Shown: in pieces, positions 14,401 through 26,900 of the stretch
How the letters are laid out: each line of letters begins with the position of its first letter
How positions within the stretch are numbered: the first letter of the stretch is position 1
Origin: Acanthaster planci
Lineage: Eukaryota > Echinodermata > Asteroidea > Valvatida > Acanthasteridae
Assembly: GCF_001949145.1 (NCBI RefSeq)
Contig: NW_019091476.1
Coordinates: 632,828 to 696,827 of the forward strand
Length of the DNA stretch: 64,000 bases
Reading direction: 5' to 3'
Notes under the pieces: generated by a model
What the model was told of the DNA's origin: nothing
Database searches by the model: none
What the model saw: the letters and a program-made list of their open reading frames with translations, nothing else
Position numbers and translations under genes: made by a program

Positions 14401-17400
14401 TTTTCTCCAAGCCTTCACGCTGACGTTCTTGGCAGAGTGGGGCGACAGGTCGCAAATCACCACTATCATTTTAGCAGCGAGAGAGGTGAGTTGTGTTCAC
14501 CTTGAACCAGTTGTGTCTAAGCTAAAGCACTGAAGATTGTACATTTATATGTAACATTAGGGACCACCACGAAAAATGCTGTGTGAATACTTTTTGCCAG
14601 TGTTCTACACATGCTGTCAAGTTCTTCACAAGCCCCTGCAAGTGTCTGAATATCTTGAAACTTTGCATGGTGGTGACATTTCAGTGAGGATGCTCTGATC
14701 GTCTTCAGGAAAACCTGACGATGATCAAAGCATTATCAGTGATTATGATCAAAATGGCGAGTATCAACCCACCAGTTCTTTTCAGAACCCCACAAGCATG
14801 ACAAGAGACAGTTACATGGTGCCACCGCAAACCTTCTCTAGTCTCTGAAAATCCATCACAAATCCATCACAAGTTATCCTGCTTTAACCATGTCACATGC
14901 TATTTTAACGACGTAGGCATTCCTGTGTAATTGTTCACCCCATTTATCGTGACTGGTCTTGTGGAAGGACTTTGTGACCCAACTCGTGAAGGGACTTGTG
15001 AAAGGACTTGACTGTAGCTACAGTATTGCAGAAGTCAATCTTACGTACCAAAATCTGAACCATGTTTGGGTGCATTGAATAATGCACCTGTGGAACGGGA
15101 AAAGAGTGTCAATTGGCCAGTATGAAGACATCATTTTCTGTTCCAGAAATTGAAGGTTTGCTGAGACATTGCATGTAACTTTTTGCACTGTTTTTAAAAA
15201 GACTTGTGACAGACTTAACTACATGTGCAGCACTGCTTAGTTCTTGTTACTGGTTCAGTTGGTCATAGCTTAGTACATAAATTTGTTACATGTAGGTAGT
15301 GCTTCTCTGCAAACAGTGGCAAAGCAGCTCATGAATCACCTGGCAAGGAAATTATTTAAATTTTAACCTACATGTAAATTGTCCAAATCCCTTAAACTAA
15401 TACCACCAGTTCTTGCAGTTCGGAAATGGGTTCAGGATTTTGAAATCCCAGCTGTCACTGTAATGGACAGCTAGATGTATGCTCTAGATTTTCACAGAGA
15501 CTGTGCCAGATGTACTTGAATGTTTGCCACACCCTAGAGAAAAAATCCTCAATTTAATTGCTAAGAACTGTCAAGTTGTAAACCAACCTTTTGGAGGCAT
15601 TTTACCTCAAAGTGAATTTTAATGTACATGTACATATGGGTAATTCCAGAAATTAAGGGTCCATTTTTTTTCGTGTTCCTGTTACATGTACACCTGACAT
15701 ATGATTTTGTAAGTTCAGAGCACATTTTCTAATTTCCAAGAGTGATGAATTAATGCAAAGTACCTGCCAAACAAATAGTAATACTTTGAATCAATCCTGG
15801 TGATATTTCCATGTCAAATAACAAAGGTCAGATGTAACAGGGACACAAAAATGTCACACTTTTGGACCCCTAATTTCTGGAATTATCCATGTACATGTAC
15901 AAACATGTATCAAAACTGTGGTCAGGTGGTAGTGCCTCAGTTGCATTTTTAGTAAGATTTCAGAATTCTTGAATTTTGAGATTTGGAACCGGAAAGATTT
16001 CAATCTTACATGTACCTCTGATGCATTGGCATAAATTAATTTTACCTCCCTCTTTCCTTGTTTTTTGGTGTCTGTGTTGGTTTATTTCCTAGCAGTCCAG
16101 TGCATTTAAAATATTGTTGGAATACAAGTACATATGCATTACTTTACAGCAAACAGCCCATGGCACTGGTAATGCAGCTTATTCCAGTGGAGTTTTTTTT
16201 GGTCCATCAATGGACTGTATTGCCTAACAATGAAACTGTTCAAACTTTTGTCACACTAGAGTTTTACATAAGTCAACAACCTCCCCTCCTTGTCAATAAA
16301 TACACTGTAGTTGAAAAAAAAGATAAAATGCAAACTTTAGTATGAAATCAGTGTCCTCATATCAAAGAATACTTTGCACTTAAAATATTGGCATTGTTCA
16401 GAGTGAGATATGATATCAATACATGTATGATATGGGGGGATTGTCAAACAAGTTTATTTTTTTCTGTTTCTGTTGTCAGGATCTTTGTATGAGGTATGTT
16501 TTGGGGTACGTACATGTACAAGTACTTGTAGAATGAAGTGGTCATGTTTATATCGCTTCTAATTATTTGAACATGACAAATATTTGTGCAAATGTACATG
16601 TGTACATGTACATGAATGTTATTTGAAAAGAATGCCAGTATAAATCAGACTTTGGGAAAAGCAACAAGAACCATCCCAGATGTTTTTTGGGTAAACTGCA
16701 TTCAATGCAATACTCGTGCATGTAGTTAAAAAAATTTAATACACATACAGTGTACATGTACATAATTATACAATTATACCATCACAAGTGTAGGTATATG
16801 ATGGATACTTAACACCAAACTCTGTGGTCCATTGATATCGGAATTTTCAATTATCGAAAAACAAATCAGAAAACAAATGTTGAGAGTACTCGATACCTTG
16901 ATTTTCCCCCTGACATACGTGGACATGTATGACAGTTCAGTCTTGTGCCTTTTCCACAGTGTTCATGGTGTTTATAAAAACAACAGACATCGACAAATCT
17001 TAACCTAGCAGCTGGATTTATAAAAAAGGAACTCAAAAACTACACAGGTTAAGAAATTATTTTTGTTATTAATGGAAGAAAGTTTTTGGACTGTACTTTC
17101 TGATACTTTCTCATACATAATTCTTTCATACAAAAATTTGCAAAACGCGTTTCAATTTAATTAACTCAAACTCCATAGGGTGTGTTTGGACTCCTATTGG
17201 AATTGTAAAATTTAGCTGGACAGCTTTCAAATCCTATCTCAAACTTTTCCAACTAGCCCTTAGGGTTTGTGTGTTTACCCGTGACTAACTTCGCACAGTG
17301 ATTTGGTAAGGGTCTCCAAATATTGCCGGTAACTTCCAAGTACACTGTATAATCACTATAATGTGGACAATACTTGGCTGAGTTCAATCAACAACCATCA

Positions 17401-19932
17401 ATTAGCCACTGCTTGATTTCACCTGGTAACTAGGATGTAGCTTTTTTGCGTACATGTCTGCATGTAGGTCACATGTACCAAAAGAACTTGACCAGTGGTC
17501 TGCAAATGATCAGTGACGATCCAACTTGGCCCTTCCTACATGTAGATGTATACCATTTTATTTTTGGTTCTGTGACTACTGGGTAAATTTGGAAAGATTT
17601 CATACTGTATCAGTCTGCAATAGAAAAAAAGGGCTGAAATGTGTGATGACTTTAACCTAACCACCACCACAGCCCTGAAAAACTCCCAAACAAGGTTTTC
17701 TTGAGCACTGTGGACCCGCCTCATACTGTTGCTAGTACCTTGATTACTTTGATGGTGTAGTTCACTCCAGTTATTGACTATGAGTTTATTTTTGTGAACT
17801 TTGTGAGGTTCAGCACTCGAGGGTTCATGAACCATCAAGTGGAACGTTGGCTTGTCTATGTCATATATGTTGAGGTCAAAGATGTGATTTGTGCAACTTC
17901 ACTGACAAGTGAACGAGTGTGGTTTTGTGTCATCTACCTGTCTGTGTAAACAGGCGACCAGAAGTATTTTCCAGATAAATGTGCAATTAACAATACATGT
18001 AGGCTATCCTTGAAATCAGCGTCAGGTACATGTAGTGCTAAAGGTCTCTCCAGGTGATAACTAAAAGCCCACAAAAGATAACAGAGAACAATGATGTACA
18101 TGTACACATAAACATAATGCACTGGTACAAGGACTTTTTAAGTTTTTTATTTTATAGATAAATGTGGTACATGTGTCTTGCAAAAGTTCAACAAAACTCC
18201 TATTTTTCAACATCATGCCACAGAATTGGAACAAAAGGCAGTCTACAGACCTTCAAAAATAATGTGGAACTTGATTGAGCAAGCAGTTTTGGAAACGGAA
18301 TGCAGTTTTTGGAAATAGTGTTCAGACACACACTCTTTAAAAAGTCATGAAACGGATTGTGTTCTAATTGTTTTTTAAGATTTTGTTATCAGAGAGCCTA
18401 TATTTTCACTTTTTAGGACGTTCAAGTGGCATCCATTTGTCAACCATTGCCCACTTTGCCTGGTACCCATGTGTATTTTGTGCAGAGGTTACGGACCATT
18501 TACAAGTGGCCCGATGGTCTTTTATCTACTGTGCATGTCATTTGCTCTTGAATGTAGCCAGTATAATGCAAACGATGTCGCTCATGAATTTCACCCATCC
18601 ATACAGTTTGTGGTAAATAAAAATGTATCCACTGATTGTCTTTGCTTTTGTCAACTAGGATGTAATTGGTGTTACAATTGGTGGGATCTTAGGTCATGCA
18701 ATATGCACAGCACTGGCAGTAATAGGGGGCCGAATGATAGCCCAGCGAATATCGGCGAGAACAGGTGAGTTGATCAGCAGGTTACTGTCTCATGTTTGTA
18801 TTCAAAGGTCCCATGATATAATTTTTACTTGGGAATATATTTTGTGCAATTCTTTACTTCTCTCGCATATGTTTATTCACACATGAATGAAATTTGTTGC
18901 ACATTTCTTTGTGGTTAAAACATGTGGAAAAGAGTTTTTTTTTTTCATATTTCTGTGCTTTTCCTGACAAATGAGGTCATTGTTGCATCATTTCAGGAGG
19001 GGAATTTCTCTTCAAATTGTGAACACAAAATTTTCTGTTGAAGATACTGGAGAGAAAACTTTAGTTCTTTGGCCTGAAGGCACATACATGTACCAAAACA
19101 AGAAATCGCTAGCAAAGAGAAAAAATTAGCAAATATTACAAATTCATCTCAATTTTGATTCTCAATTCCTCTGCAACACTGAGGTTTCTCCCTAAAATGA
19201 CATCACAATTATGTTCATAAACAGATTACAAATGTGCAAGTCCATTTGCACAAAAGCTGGAAAGGTACTGAAAAGTAGCAAACTACACGTAAATGTTGAA
19301 ATGAGGTTAAATGGGACTTAAAAGTGTAAAAAGGACTTCGTGGAAAGAAAGTTTAGGCTGTGATGCTGACTTGGCACTCTGAGTGAGGTGAGATTACACA
19401 GTCTTTACCAATGTGTGCAAGTAATGTGTACAAAAATAATGCAAGATTTACACCTGGATTCACCCTTACTCCTCTTGCAAAATACTCAGTGAGATATATT
19501 GTACATGGGCATCTATGAAGCCCAATCTTTAATTCAATTTTCTTTTGGCAGACATTGGGATATTTAATGTTGCATTGCTTAATTCTAAAGATTAGATTTT
19601 CTGCCAGCAGAAATGTGGTTTTACTTAGACGACATTCTGCCCCCCAAAACGTAAAATGAAAAAATATTCGGTTGTAGATATCTTGGTGGCTTACATGTAA
19701 AAGATGGCAACTGGAAATTCTAAAATTATTGGTGGCCCAAAGTGAATGACCCAAAATACCTGAATTTCGGCAAGCTACTGTTGGGGCTTCATAATCATGT
19801 CTTCCTACCGTGCATTTTCACTATTAAATGATACCATCCTTTTTTTCTCCTTGTATTTCTGCAGTCACGCTTGTAGGAGGAATTGTCTTCATAGTCTTTG
19901 CCCTTTCGGCGTTATTCATCAGCCCAGATTAG
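8439..19932 (+). CDS. TMEM165: TMEM165 (Gdt1/UPF0016 family), Golgi Mn2+/Ca2+ transporter, complete, six exons
   Basis: Coding exons by splice sites and frame: 8439-8654, 9864-10125, 10617-10792, 14303-14485, 18659-18764, 19865-19932. All donors are GT, all acceptors AG, phases agree, and the sum is 336 codons plus TAG, close to the vertebrate protein. Residues 1-35 form a signal peptide. Both family signatures are present: ELGDKT (residues 123-128, exon 2) and EWGDRS (263-268, exon 4), each at the start of a three-helix half. An acidic/basic cytosolic loop (about 195-240, rich in E, Q, K, R) separates the halves. The family exchanges Ca2+/Mn2+ for H+ in the Golgi and supports glycosylation. 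An upstream in-frame ATG at 8325 would add 38 residues before the signal peptide, so I prefer 8439. Intron 3 contains an assembly gap and intron 4 a MITE. Confidence 0.95.
8655..9863 (+). other. TMEM165 intron 1
   Basis: Begins GTGAGT and ends in an AG after a T-run. It contains several TACATGTA palindromes around 9300-9370 and nothing else I can name. Confidence 0.85.
11077..11512. other. assembly gap (436 N)
   Basis: Run of N inside TMEM165 intron 3. Any ORF drawn across it is an artefact. No TMEM165 coding sequence is missing, because exons 3 and 4 join in phase and match the family without a gap. Confidence 0.99.
12871..12997. repeat. imperfect inverted repeat, about 127 bp, in TMEM165 intron 3
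   Basis: The left arm gtttcttgcagaaa (12871 on) is mirrored by tttctgcaagaaac (ending about 12997). The match continues inward through aatggta/taccatt with one small indel. It is probably a foldback element or MITE remnant. Confidence 0.6.
15638..15888. mobile_element. MITE with about 25-bp terminal inverted repeats, in TMEM165 intron 4
   Basis: The left end (15638-15662) carries taattccagaaattaagggt. The right end (15863-15888) carries the reverse complement with a few differences, acccctaatttctggaatta. Subterminal sequence is also mirrored (cctgttacat at about 15677, atgtaacagg at about 15833). There is no coding capacity. Both ends are directly flanked by an ATGTACATGTACA word (15622-15634 and 15889-15901). 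Because that word is itself palindromic, it could be target-site duplication, part of the inverted repeat, or a preferred target. Confidence 0.8.
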
Positions 19933-20134
19933 AGTAGTATTAGACTCAGCCACAACAGTTAAGAATACATGTAAGTACTTTGAGAATACAGGCCACATAT
20001 AAAGACCAAAGGTAATGTAGCATTGTCACAATATGTCTAAAAATGCAGCCTCGGAAACTCAAAGAGTGTTGCCTGCTGCGTTGAACACCCTCAAGGTCTT
20101 GTATACAGTTTACATCAAATATGACAGTTCTTTT

Positions 20135-20140
20135 AATAAA
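20135..20140 (+). promoter_or_regulatory. polyadenylation signal AATAAA, candidate for TMEM165
   Basis: First canonical AATAAA downstream of the TMEM165 stop codon, about 200 bases into the 3' UTR. Later AATAAA words could be used instead. Confidence 0.45.
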
Positions 20141-21329
20141 ACGTTTGGACAGTTCAAAGATTATTCTGTGACATAATACAGTAAGCCACTGATTTCATCC
20201 AAAGCAATGTAAATAGAATGGTCTGAGCATTCAGAGTTCCTTCCCAAAGGTACAAAGTTTTTTGGAGATGAACTTTCTGAATACATTCAACTGCATACGT
20301 GTACAATGTATGTATATTGCCTTTAAGGTAGTCACTTCACAAAACTATCTGTGATGGCTTTCGTGCACTCTGTTACAAGGTCATACCAGCAAAATTATGT
20401 GACAATGCTAGATTTTTTCGCCCCAAATGTGCACAACATTGCAGCTTGTTGCATTGCCTGTCAATTTCCTTACAGTCAATTTTTAATAATACCAGTATTT
20501 CTAAAGTTCTATAGTTAAGGCCAAACTTCTTGAAGTTTGGGTTTTTTCCACTATTGTAACGGTCCTCAGTCCTCCAACTAATGAGTATTGTTAGGTCAAC
20601 CACAAACTCTTTTCACAAAGGGTATATGTACAAGAACACAAGGTGTGCATTATTACACATGTATCAAGTTGGATCGCATTTCTTTTCACATGAAAGAGAA
20701 TTTCATCCTTCCTAAATCCAGAATGGAAATAAACTGGACATGAAAAGGAAAGTGATAAAAGCTACTTCAGAATCTCCTCCATGAAACCTTGTTTTTGCAA
20801 CTCTCTGGCAATAAACACAACAAATTAAGGTTGTTCCTTATTTTATTTTCTTAGGAGTTTTACAAATTAAGTTACATTTATCAGTGTGAGAGGGTTCAGT
20901 GAGTGACCTTTTCTGTTTTTCCATTATGCAATTTGGTTTTATGTTATAAAGCTGGTATGCAGTATTTTGACCTTTAATATCATTTACAGGAGGAATGCTG
21001 TCCATGTAGTTGATAAGCGCACAGTTATACAATTAACGAAACTCAAAGCCGTATTTTAACAAAATCTAGCTGTGTTGGCATACAGGTATATTAATAAAGA
21101 CTTTCTATGAAATCATGTTTTGTATGAAATTTGTGGGAGGGAATGGAATAATGTATCTCAAGCACCTTGGCACTATTGAGGCGTGCCCAAAGTAGCGCCT
21201 GTAATTGATAGGTAAATAGGCTGTTGTCTTCTACAACGCTTTGTTCATGTTTGACACTAATTCCAGTATCAGTCTCAATTACAATTGGACAATTTCCAAT
21301 CTTTAGTGCTCTCTGTGGACATGACATCA

Positions 21330-21578
21330 GGGCCCAATTTCATAGCACTGCTGACCCAAAGGGAAAAATCGGCGATTACTGCAGCTGAAAATTCTGTGCT
21401 TATGTATTTCACAGGTTTTTGGGCAAGGAATTTTGGGTTATGCGCCTGCCTAGATCCCGTAACTAAGGATTCTGTGCTTAAAAAAGTTGGCGCAGAATTT
21501 TTCTGCAAGCGCATTGAGCGCAGAATGGAGAACGAAAGCACAGAATTCAGCTGTAAGCAACGCCATGAAATTGGGCCC
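21330..21578. mobile_element. MITE with gggcccaatttcat termini
   Basis: The left end gggcccaatttcat (21330-21343) is mirrored exactly by atgaaattgggccc (21565-21578). The next bases are also partly mirrored (agcactgct against agcaacgcc). Internal sequence contains repeated gcgcagaat/ttctgtgctta words on both sides of the middle. It is 249 bp without a credible ORF. Terminal sequences of this kind are common in repeats of marine deuterostomes as far as I recall. No clear target-site duplication is visible. Confidence 0.8.
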
Positions 21579-23384
21579 AGCACTGTGGTTGGCAATGGTA
21601 AGGATGGTACCTTGCAGTGGTCTAATCCATAGACTGTGTGTGATCTGGCAACCAGACTGGTTTCTGGACCACAACTACATATTTGGAGAACCTGGCTTAA
21701 ATTTTCCTGAACCATTGTAATGATTTCAGGTACTTTTGCCACTATCAGTAGATTTGGGCGTGTGTATAAATACGTGTATCTTGCAGAATTCCCCATGTGT
21801 GTCAGAGTGTGACAGAAAGTATCCTTCTTTGCATAATGATTGCTCTCCACTTGTGCACAACATGCCTTGATTATGCTGTTTGAAATCTAACAGAAGTGCA
21901 CACAGAACATCTTATTTGACCAGAAGGGAGATTTGCTGCATCAAATTTACTTTTCATGGTCATATGCTTCCCACAGCGAAGCAGCCTATCTAATGATCAG
22001 GATTGGCTTTCAACTCAGTGTTCTTTGACTGAAATGTCTTTGTTGAGATGAATCCATTGAGATGAGTTATTGCAATGAATTTTTCCAAAGCAATTTCTAT
22101 CCTTTTTAAACACTGTGTGTAGTGAAAACAAATTCAGTGCAGATGTGGTATTTTTGCCAAGGAAGGATTTATTTTATTGCTCTTAATGGTATCAAAGCTT
22201 GAGGCTGAGGCAGGAAACATGAAGATGACTTTAGATGTGTATATATTATTACCAACAGTTTGAAAACGTTCAATAAATTAAAGTTTGCCAACAAATATTG
22301 AAATCCTTTGGTTTGGTGTTCGTATGCCTAATGTGCAGTTTGCTGGAAGTTGTTTTCTGGCATTTCGTCTCAATAATACATTTTCCGATATACTTAAATC
22401 AACATCAGGATAAAATAAAACCACTTCCCAGCTCTTGCCCCGCACTTAACCCGAGGATCAGCTCCTCAAAGTTATTTACAACTTCAAAAGTCGTTCTTCA
22501 AAGGATGTGATTTCTCGATATCATTTTCTTCTCTTGTTTTTCTTTTACCACAAAATTAGACTGGTCTTTTCTTTGGTGCTTCCTTGCGCTTTGCAAAATA
22601 TGACAACTAAATGAAAACTCCCCAAACCAAGCGCAGTATTTGCCATTAGAGAATTCACATTGTTTGATGAGTTTTAAGCTTTTCATTGTGGAGGTAGCTA
22701 GTAAACTAGAAAGGTAGCACCATTTTTTGCAGGAGCATATTTTACTTTTTCTCCATTCATGAAACTATAACCACCATAGACGTTTCTTTTATCTAAAATT
22801 TAACATAAGCACTGATTTGAAATAAATTGCCTTAAACTCATTTAACAATTATAAGCATTGAAAAATAACTTACCACACTGTGATCAACAGAGGCTTATCA
22901 AAGATGCATGTGCATTGTTTTATTCGCTGAGGCGCAAATAGCCTGAGTAGCCGAAAGCTCCATTAAAACACAACGAACAACTCAGTGCCCGCTAAAATGC
23001 AGCCCGACAAAAGCCTTTATATTCGTTATCCAAATTGACAGGACTAATTGCAACCGTTAATACGGCCGTTTCACAATATTGCGCCACCAAGAGTTTGCAA
23101 CACGTTGGCCAATCATAACGCGCGAAATTTGTCGACCCTTTCCAAACGTGCATTGGGTCGAAAAAAATCCAAATTTCGTTTGACTGCACACGTAAGTTTG
23201 AGGCGGCCTCACTAGTTCTCTGAGCACTTTTGAAAAGGAAATTTCAGCTGCTTATCACTCTTATTTCTTTAGTTCAGCTATGTTTAATTTGGTGCAGTGG
23301 GTAGACGTTTCTAGTACAAAATAAAAATGGAACTGTTTTCCATGCTTCAAAAGTGTCCCGCTGTTGTTCGTTACATTGATAAAC

Positions 23385-23590
23385 GAAAAAGGTACATGAC
23401 AATATCGTTTTTCGTTTTTGCAAAACGCCTGTTTTTCCTAGGCCTGTTTTTGTTTTCAAATCGCAAAACGAGCCTGAGAAACGACCCCTTTTTCGATTTT
23501 CATTTTTCGATTTTCTATCGGAAAACGACTTGTTTGGTGTTGTTTTGGTTTTCGATTTTAAATCGAAAACGAATGAACGAAACGCACACG
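23385..23590. repeat. CGTTTT/CGATTTT-rich low-complexity block
   Basis: Many variants of cgttttcgatttt are packed together with small palindromes such as cgattttaaatcg. The 107-aa open frame on the - strand here is a by-product of Lys/Arg/Ser-rich translation of this repeat, not a gene. Confidence 0.6.
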
Positions 23591-23995
23591 GTCCCACCAG
23601 CCATAAATAATTAGACGAGTTTTGGTGCAGTCATCTTCCGGTGACCAGATCCATTTGAAATAAACGGCCATAAACGCAGACCAATAGAGAGGGCGCACTT
23701 TGATTTCGCTTGTCACTTTAGGCTGGTGCTTTTTTATTCTCCTTGTGGAATCTACCCGGAGAATCTAGGGTTACCATACATCTGAACACGTTGAAAATGG
23801 GAGCAATGTTTTTTTCGAGCCGGTACGGTATGCGATCCCGTCCTTCCTAGATCTCCATGTGTAGACAGCTACAGACTGCTACATCATACATGTGCATGCA
23901 GATCAAGTTTCCTGCCCTAAAAACTTTAAGGTCATGTTCATAGGGCCTACAATTAAGTATCAGTGTTACATTTAAAAATATTCTTGTAATTAAGC

Positions 23996-26900
23996 ATGGT
24001 TGAAGCGGCTTTACTAAGTCAAGGATGGTAAGTCTTACTTAGTTTTGACAGACGTTCTCGTGCCGCGTGGTCTAGTCAGCTACCATAGTACTTTAGTAGT
24101 GGTGGTCGGTCGGGATGACTTTGAAGTTGATTCTTCTCCCTGATTGGTCAATCAGTTGGTGGCTATTCCATTAGTATTTCACTCTCAAAACGGAAGTCAA
24201 AGGGGCAAAAATCAGAATTATTGACTGAACTCTTAACCTTTGCATCAAATAGGCCTATGCCCAAAATTTCTCTAGGGCCTACTGACTACTGTGATGATGT
24301 ACATGTAGGCCTAGGCCATGTAGTGGTGATGTACGCCTACATTCATACATGTATGTAAGCCTACTACTATGATGAGTATGATTATCTCCCACACTGTACC
24401 AAAATAAGGTTTCACTGTTATTTTTTATCATGTTGCAGCAAAAAAGGAGGAATACATGCAAATCCCTGTCAGTTGTTATGCCTGTGCTGTAGGCCTACAA
24501 AGTGAATGGAGAGTTGCCCCCCCCCTTGCCGAGACATGATTGCAACAAATGGAACAACCTCCAACTACGGGGTACAGTCCACTAATTCAAGCCCCATTGA
24601 AAACAGTGTAAAATCAGCACTGTTCAGGGCCCAGTAACATGCACGCCAACATCCCTGAGATTTCGGAAACACAAATGAAATTCTTGTCTGGTCACTAATC
24701 TTTCAGTTTCTTTTAAATTTTTTGTGGGTTAACCCACAAAAGAAAATCACCCCCCAAAAAGTGATTTTTCCGAAGTCTTATTGCAGCCATTTTTCAAGTG
24801 GCAACNNNNNNNNNNNNNNNNNNNNNNNNNNNNNNNNNNNNNNNNNNNNNNNNNNNNNNNNNNNNNNNNNNNNNNNNNNNCTGCCATGTCTGCTCTCATA
24901 TGAAAGCTCAAAGACCTACATGTAGGGAGTTGATCCTGGCAAGGATTTACACAATCTCATCATTTTGGGGACCAAACAATCTCCTTGTTCAAAAGATACT
25001 GTGGGGGCACTTTTAATGCTAATGAGCTTGCCAGAAATTCTCACTTGAATTAGTGGTTTGCACCCTGCGAGAATATTTAGCATGTTTAGCTTTAAAATCT
25101 AACCATGCTGAATCAGGCATGTAAACTATCCGGTGTCTGCTGTGCTTCATCCCATGAACGTGGGGTGGGGAATTTGGTGGACGTCGAACCCCAGCAGCTC
25201 ATAGTTCTGAGGGAAAGATTTCCATTGTGTACGGATGCCAGTAGGCCTACATGTAATTATTCCCTACAGTTAGCCATCAGAAAGCAAAATATGTCCAGAA
25301 AAGTTCAATTTACATAATTTAGGAGGGAAAATACCCAGTCGATGAGGCCCTTCTTAGAAAACACTTGCTTAGAATTTGGGGATTGTAGGCCTATATGTGG
25401 GAAGCCCAGTTTTTTGACGTCTTGTAATATTGGTCAGTCCTTCCCCCCAGAACCAAAGGCAATGTTCTCTTTATTGCACTGACCCTATTTATTGGAAATT
25501 TTGAATTGTAAGTTGTGAGAAAATGTGACTTTCTGCTCACTGATAACCGGCCGTGCAAATTTGAATCCACCATGTTTCATGTGTTACAACACTCACATGT
25601 CCCCTCATACATGTAGTTTTGCTCAAAACTCAAAACCCTGTCCTCTTTTCACAACATCAACCCTGCAGTTATTGAGCATGATGTCATAGGCACAGGCCTA
25701 GTCATCTACTAAGGTGAATCTAAAAGTTAAAATGTAGGCCTCCCTTCTATTATAGGAACGGGTTCCCCAAATATACAATCCCCTATAATTTTTCAGACCA
25801 GTTTCAAAGGGTTTATATGGTTACGGTTTTTAAAGGGTTTAGGGTGTCAAGTGGTGTCCGCATATGGAACTCCTTCCACTGTTGGAGCTGAGGGGCTTTT
25901 AAAAATAAGGCTGAATTTTAACATGGAATTTCATGTGAGAAATTTTATAACTGTGAGAAAATCTGTGAACTTGCATGTCTGGGACTCTAATGTTAGGCCT
26001 ACCAGTGTCAACAAAGAGTAGCCTTTGGATTATGTGGACATGATCAGGAAAAAGGTAGTTGAAGTTGGCCCTGTTGGCTATGTTGTGCCTAGGCCCTACT
26101 TGTGCATTTAGGTCTATACCAGCCTGCCGTGCCTACATCATGGTACACAGACCTACACGTTCATGTACATATGCAGCTAGGAGTTCACCTCCTTTGAGCC
26201 ATTCTCCTCTTGTAGTGTCCATCCAACAGCTGTCATGGCTGTTGCCATTATTCAAATGTGCCATTGGTGCATTTGGTCTGTTTCAGATGAGTTAAAAGGC
26301 AAAGAACTGGATACAAGCCTGGGCAAACAAATCTAATAAATACACAAACAGTAATGTGCTATGCCTTTGCTATTTTTGAAAAGGTCTCACAGCTGCTGTA
26401 CTACTGTAACTTTAGCCTCTTTGTTTAGTCTAACATGACCTTTTTTTGCCACTTTGAATCTGCTGACAAGGCACCTCTCAAAAGAAGGCCTGGAACAGTG
26501 CAAGAATGGCTCACCAGATTCCCGGGTCGAATCCATCGTACGCAAGGCTATGGATGTAAGTGGGCATTTGCCAACCTGTGGAAGTAGCCTTTTGGCCCAA
26601 TGAGTCTCGTCTGTTTCCCCACCATGTTTTAAAAGATGCCATTAAGCTTTTATACTGGCCACCAAGTTTAAAATTTGGGAGCTACATTTACATTTACAGT
26701 GTGAGAACTTACATAAATATGATGAAGAAAGCTGTCTAGAAATTTGCTAGATTTTTGACAAAGAGCAATGACCCCCCCCCAATATTTTTGTCATTTCTTA
26801 CCAAGTTTATAATTTACAACTTGGAGAGCACTTGTGGTCTGCATACAATGTACATCAGGCCAGATGTGTGAATTCCCCCCCCCTTCCCCTGCACACGCAA

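Larger units (their letters stand above)
19933..23995. other. TMEM165 3' UTR and intergenic region
   Basis: Several AATAAA signals follow the TMEM165 stop, the first at 20135-20140 and later ones near 20727, 20811, 21092 and 22271, so the 3' UTR may be short or long. The region also holds a MITE (21330-21578) and a CGTTTT-rich low-complexity block (about 23385-23590). An ETS-like CTTCCGG word near 23635 lies upstream of the TDRD3 start. No further gene is seen. Confidence 0.55.

Noticed and set aside
23274-23597. 107-codon Lys/Arg-rich - strand frame
   Set aside because: It translates a CGTTTT-type low-complexity block; no domain and no splice context.
26041-26055. ATGATCAGGAAAAAG followed by a GTAGTT donor as TDRD3 exon 1
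   Set aside because: It ends in phase 0, while the next TDRD3 exon needs two bases of a split codon; the exon at 23996 fits.
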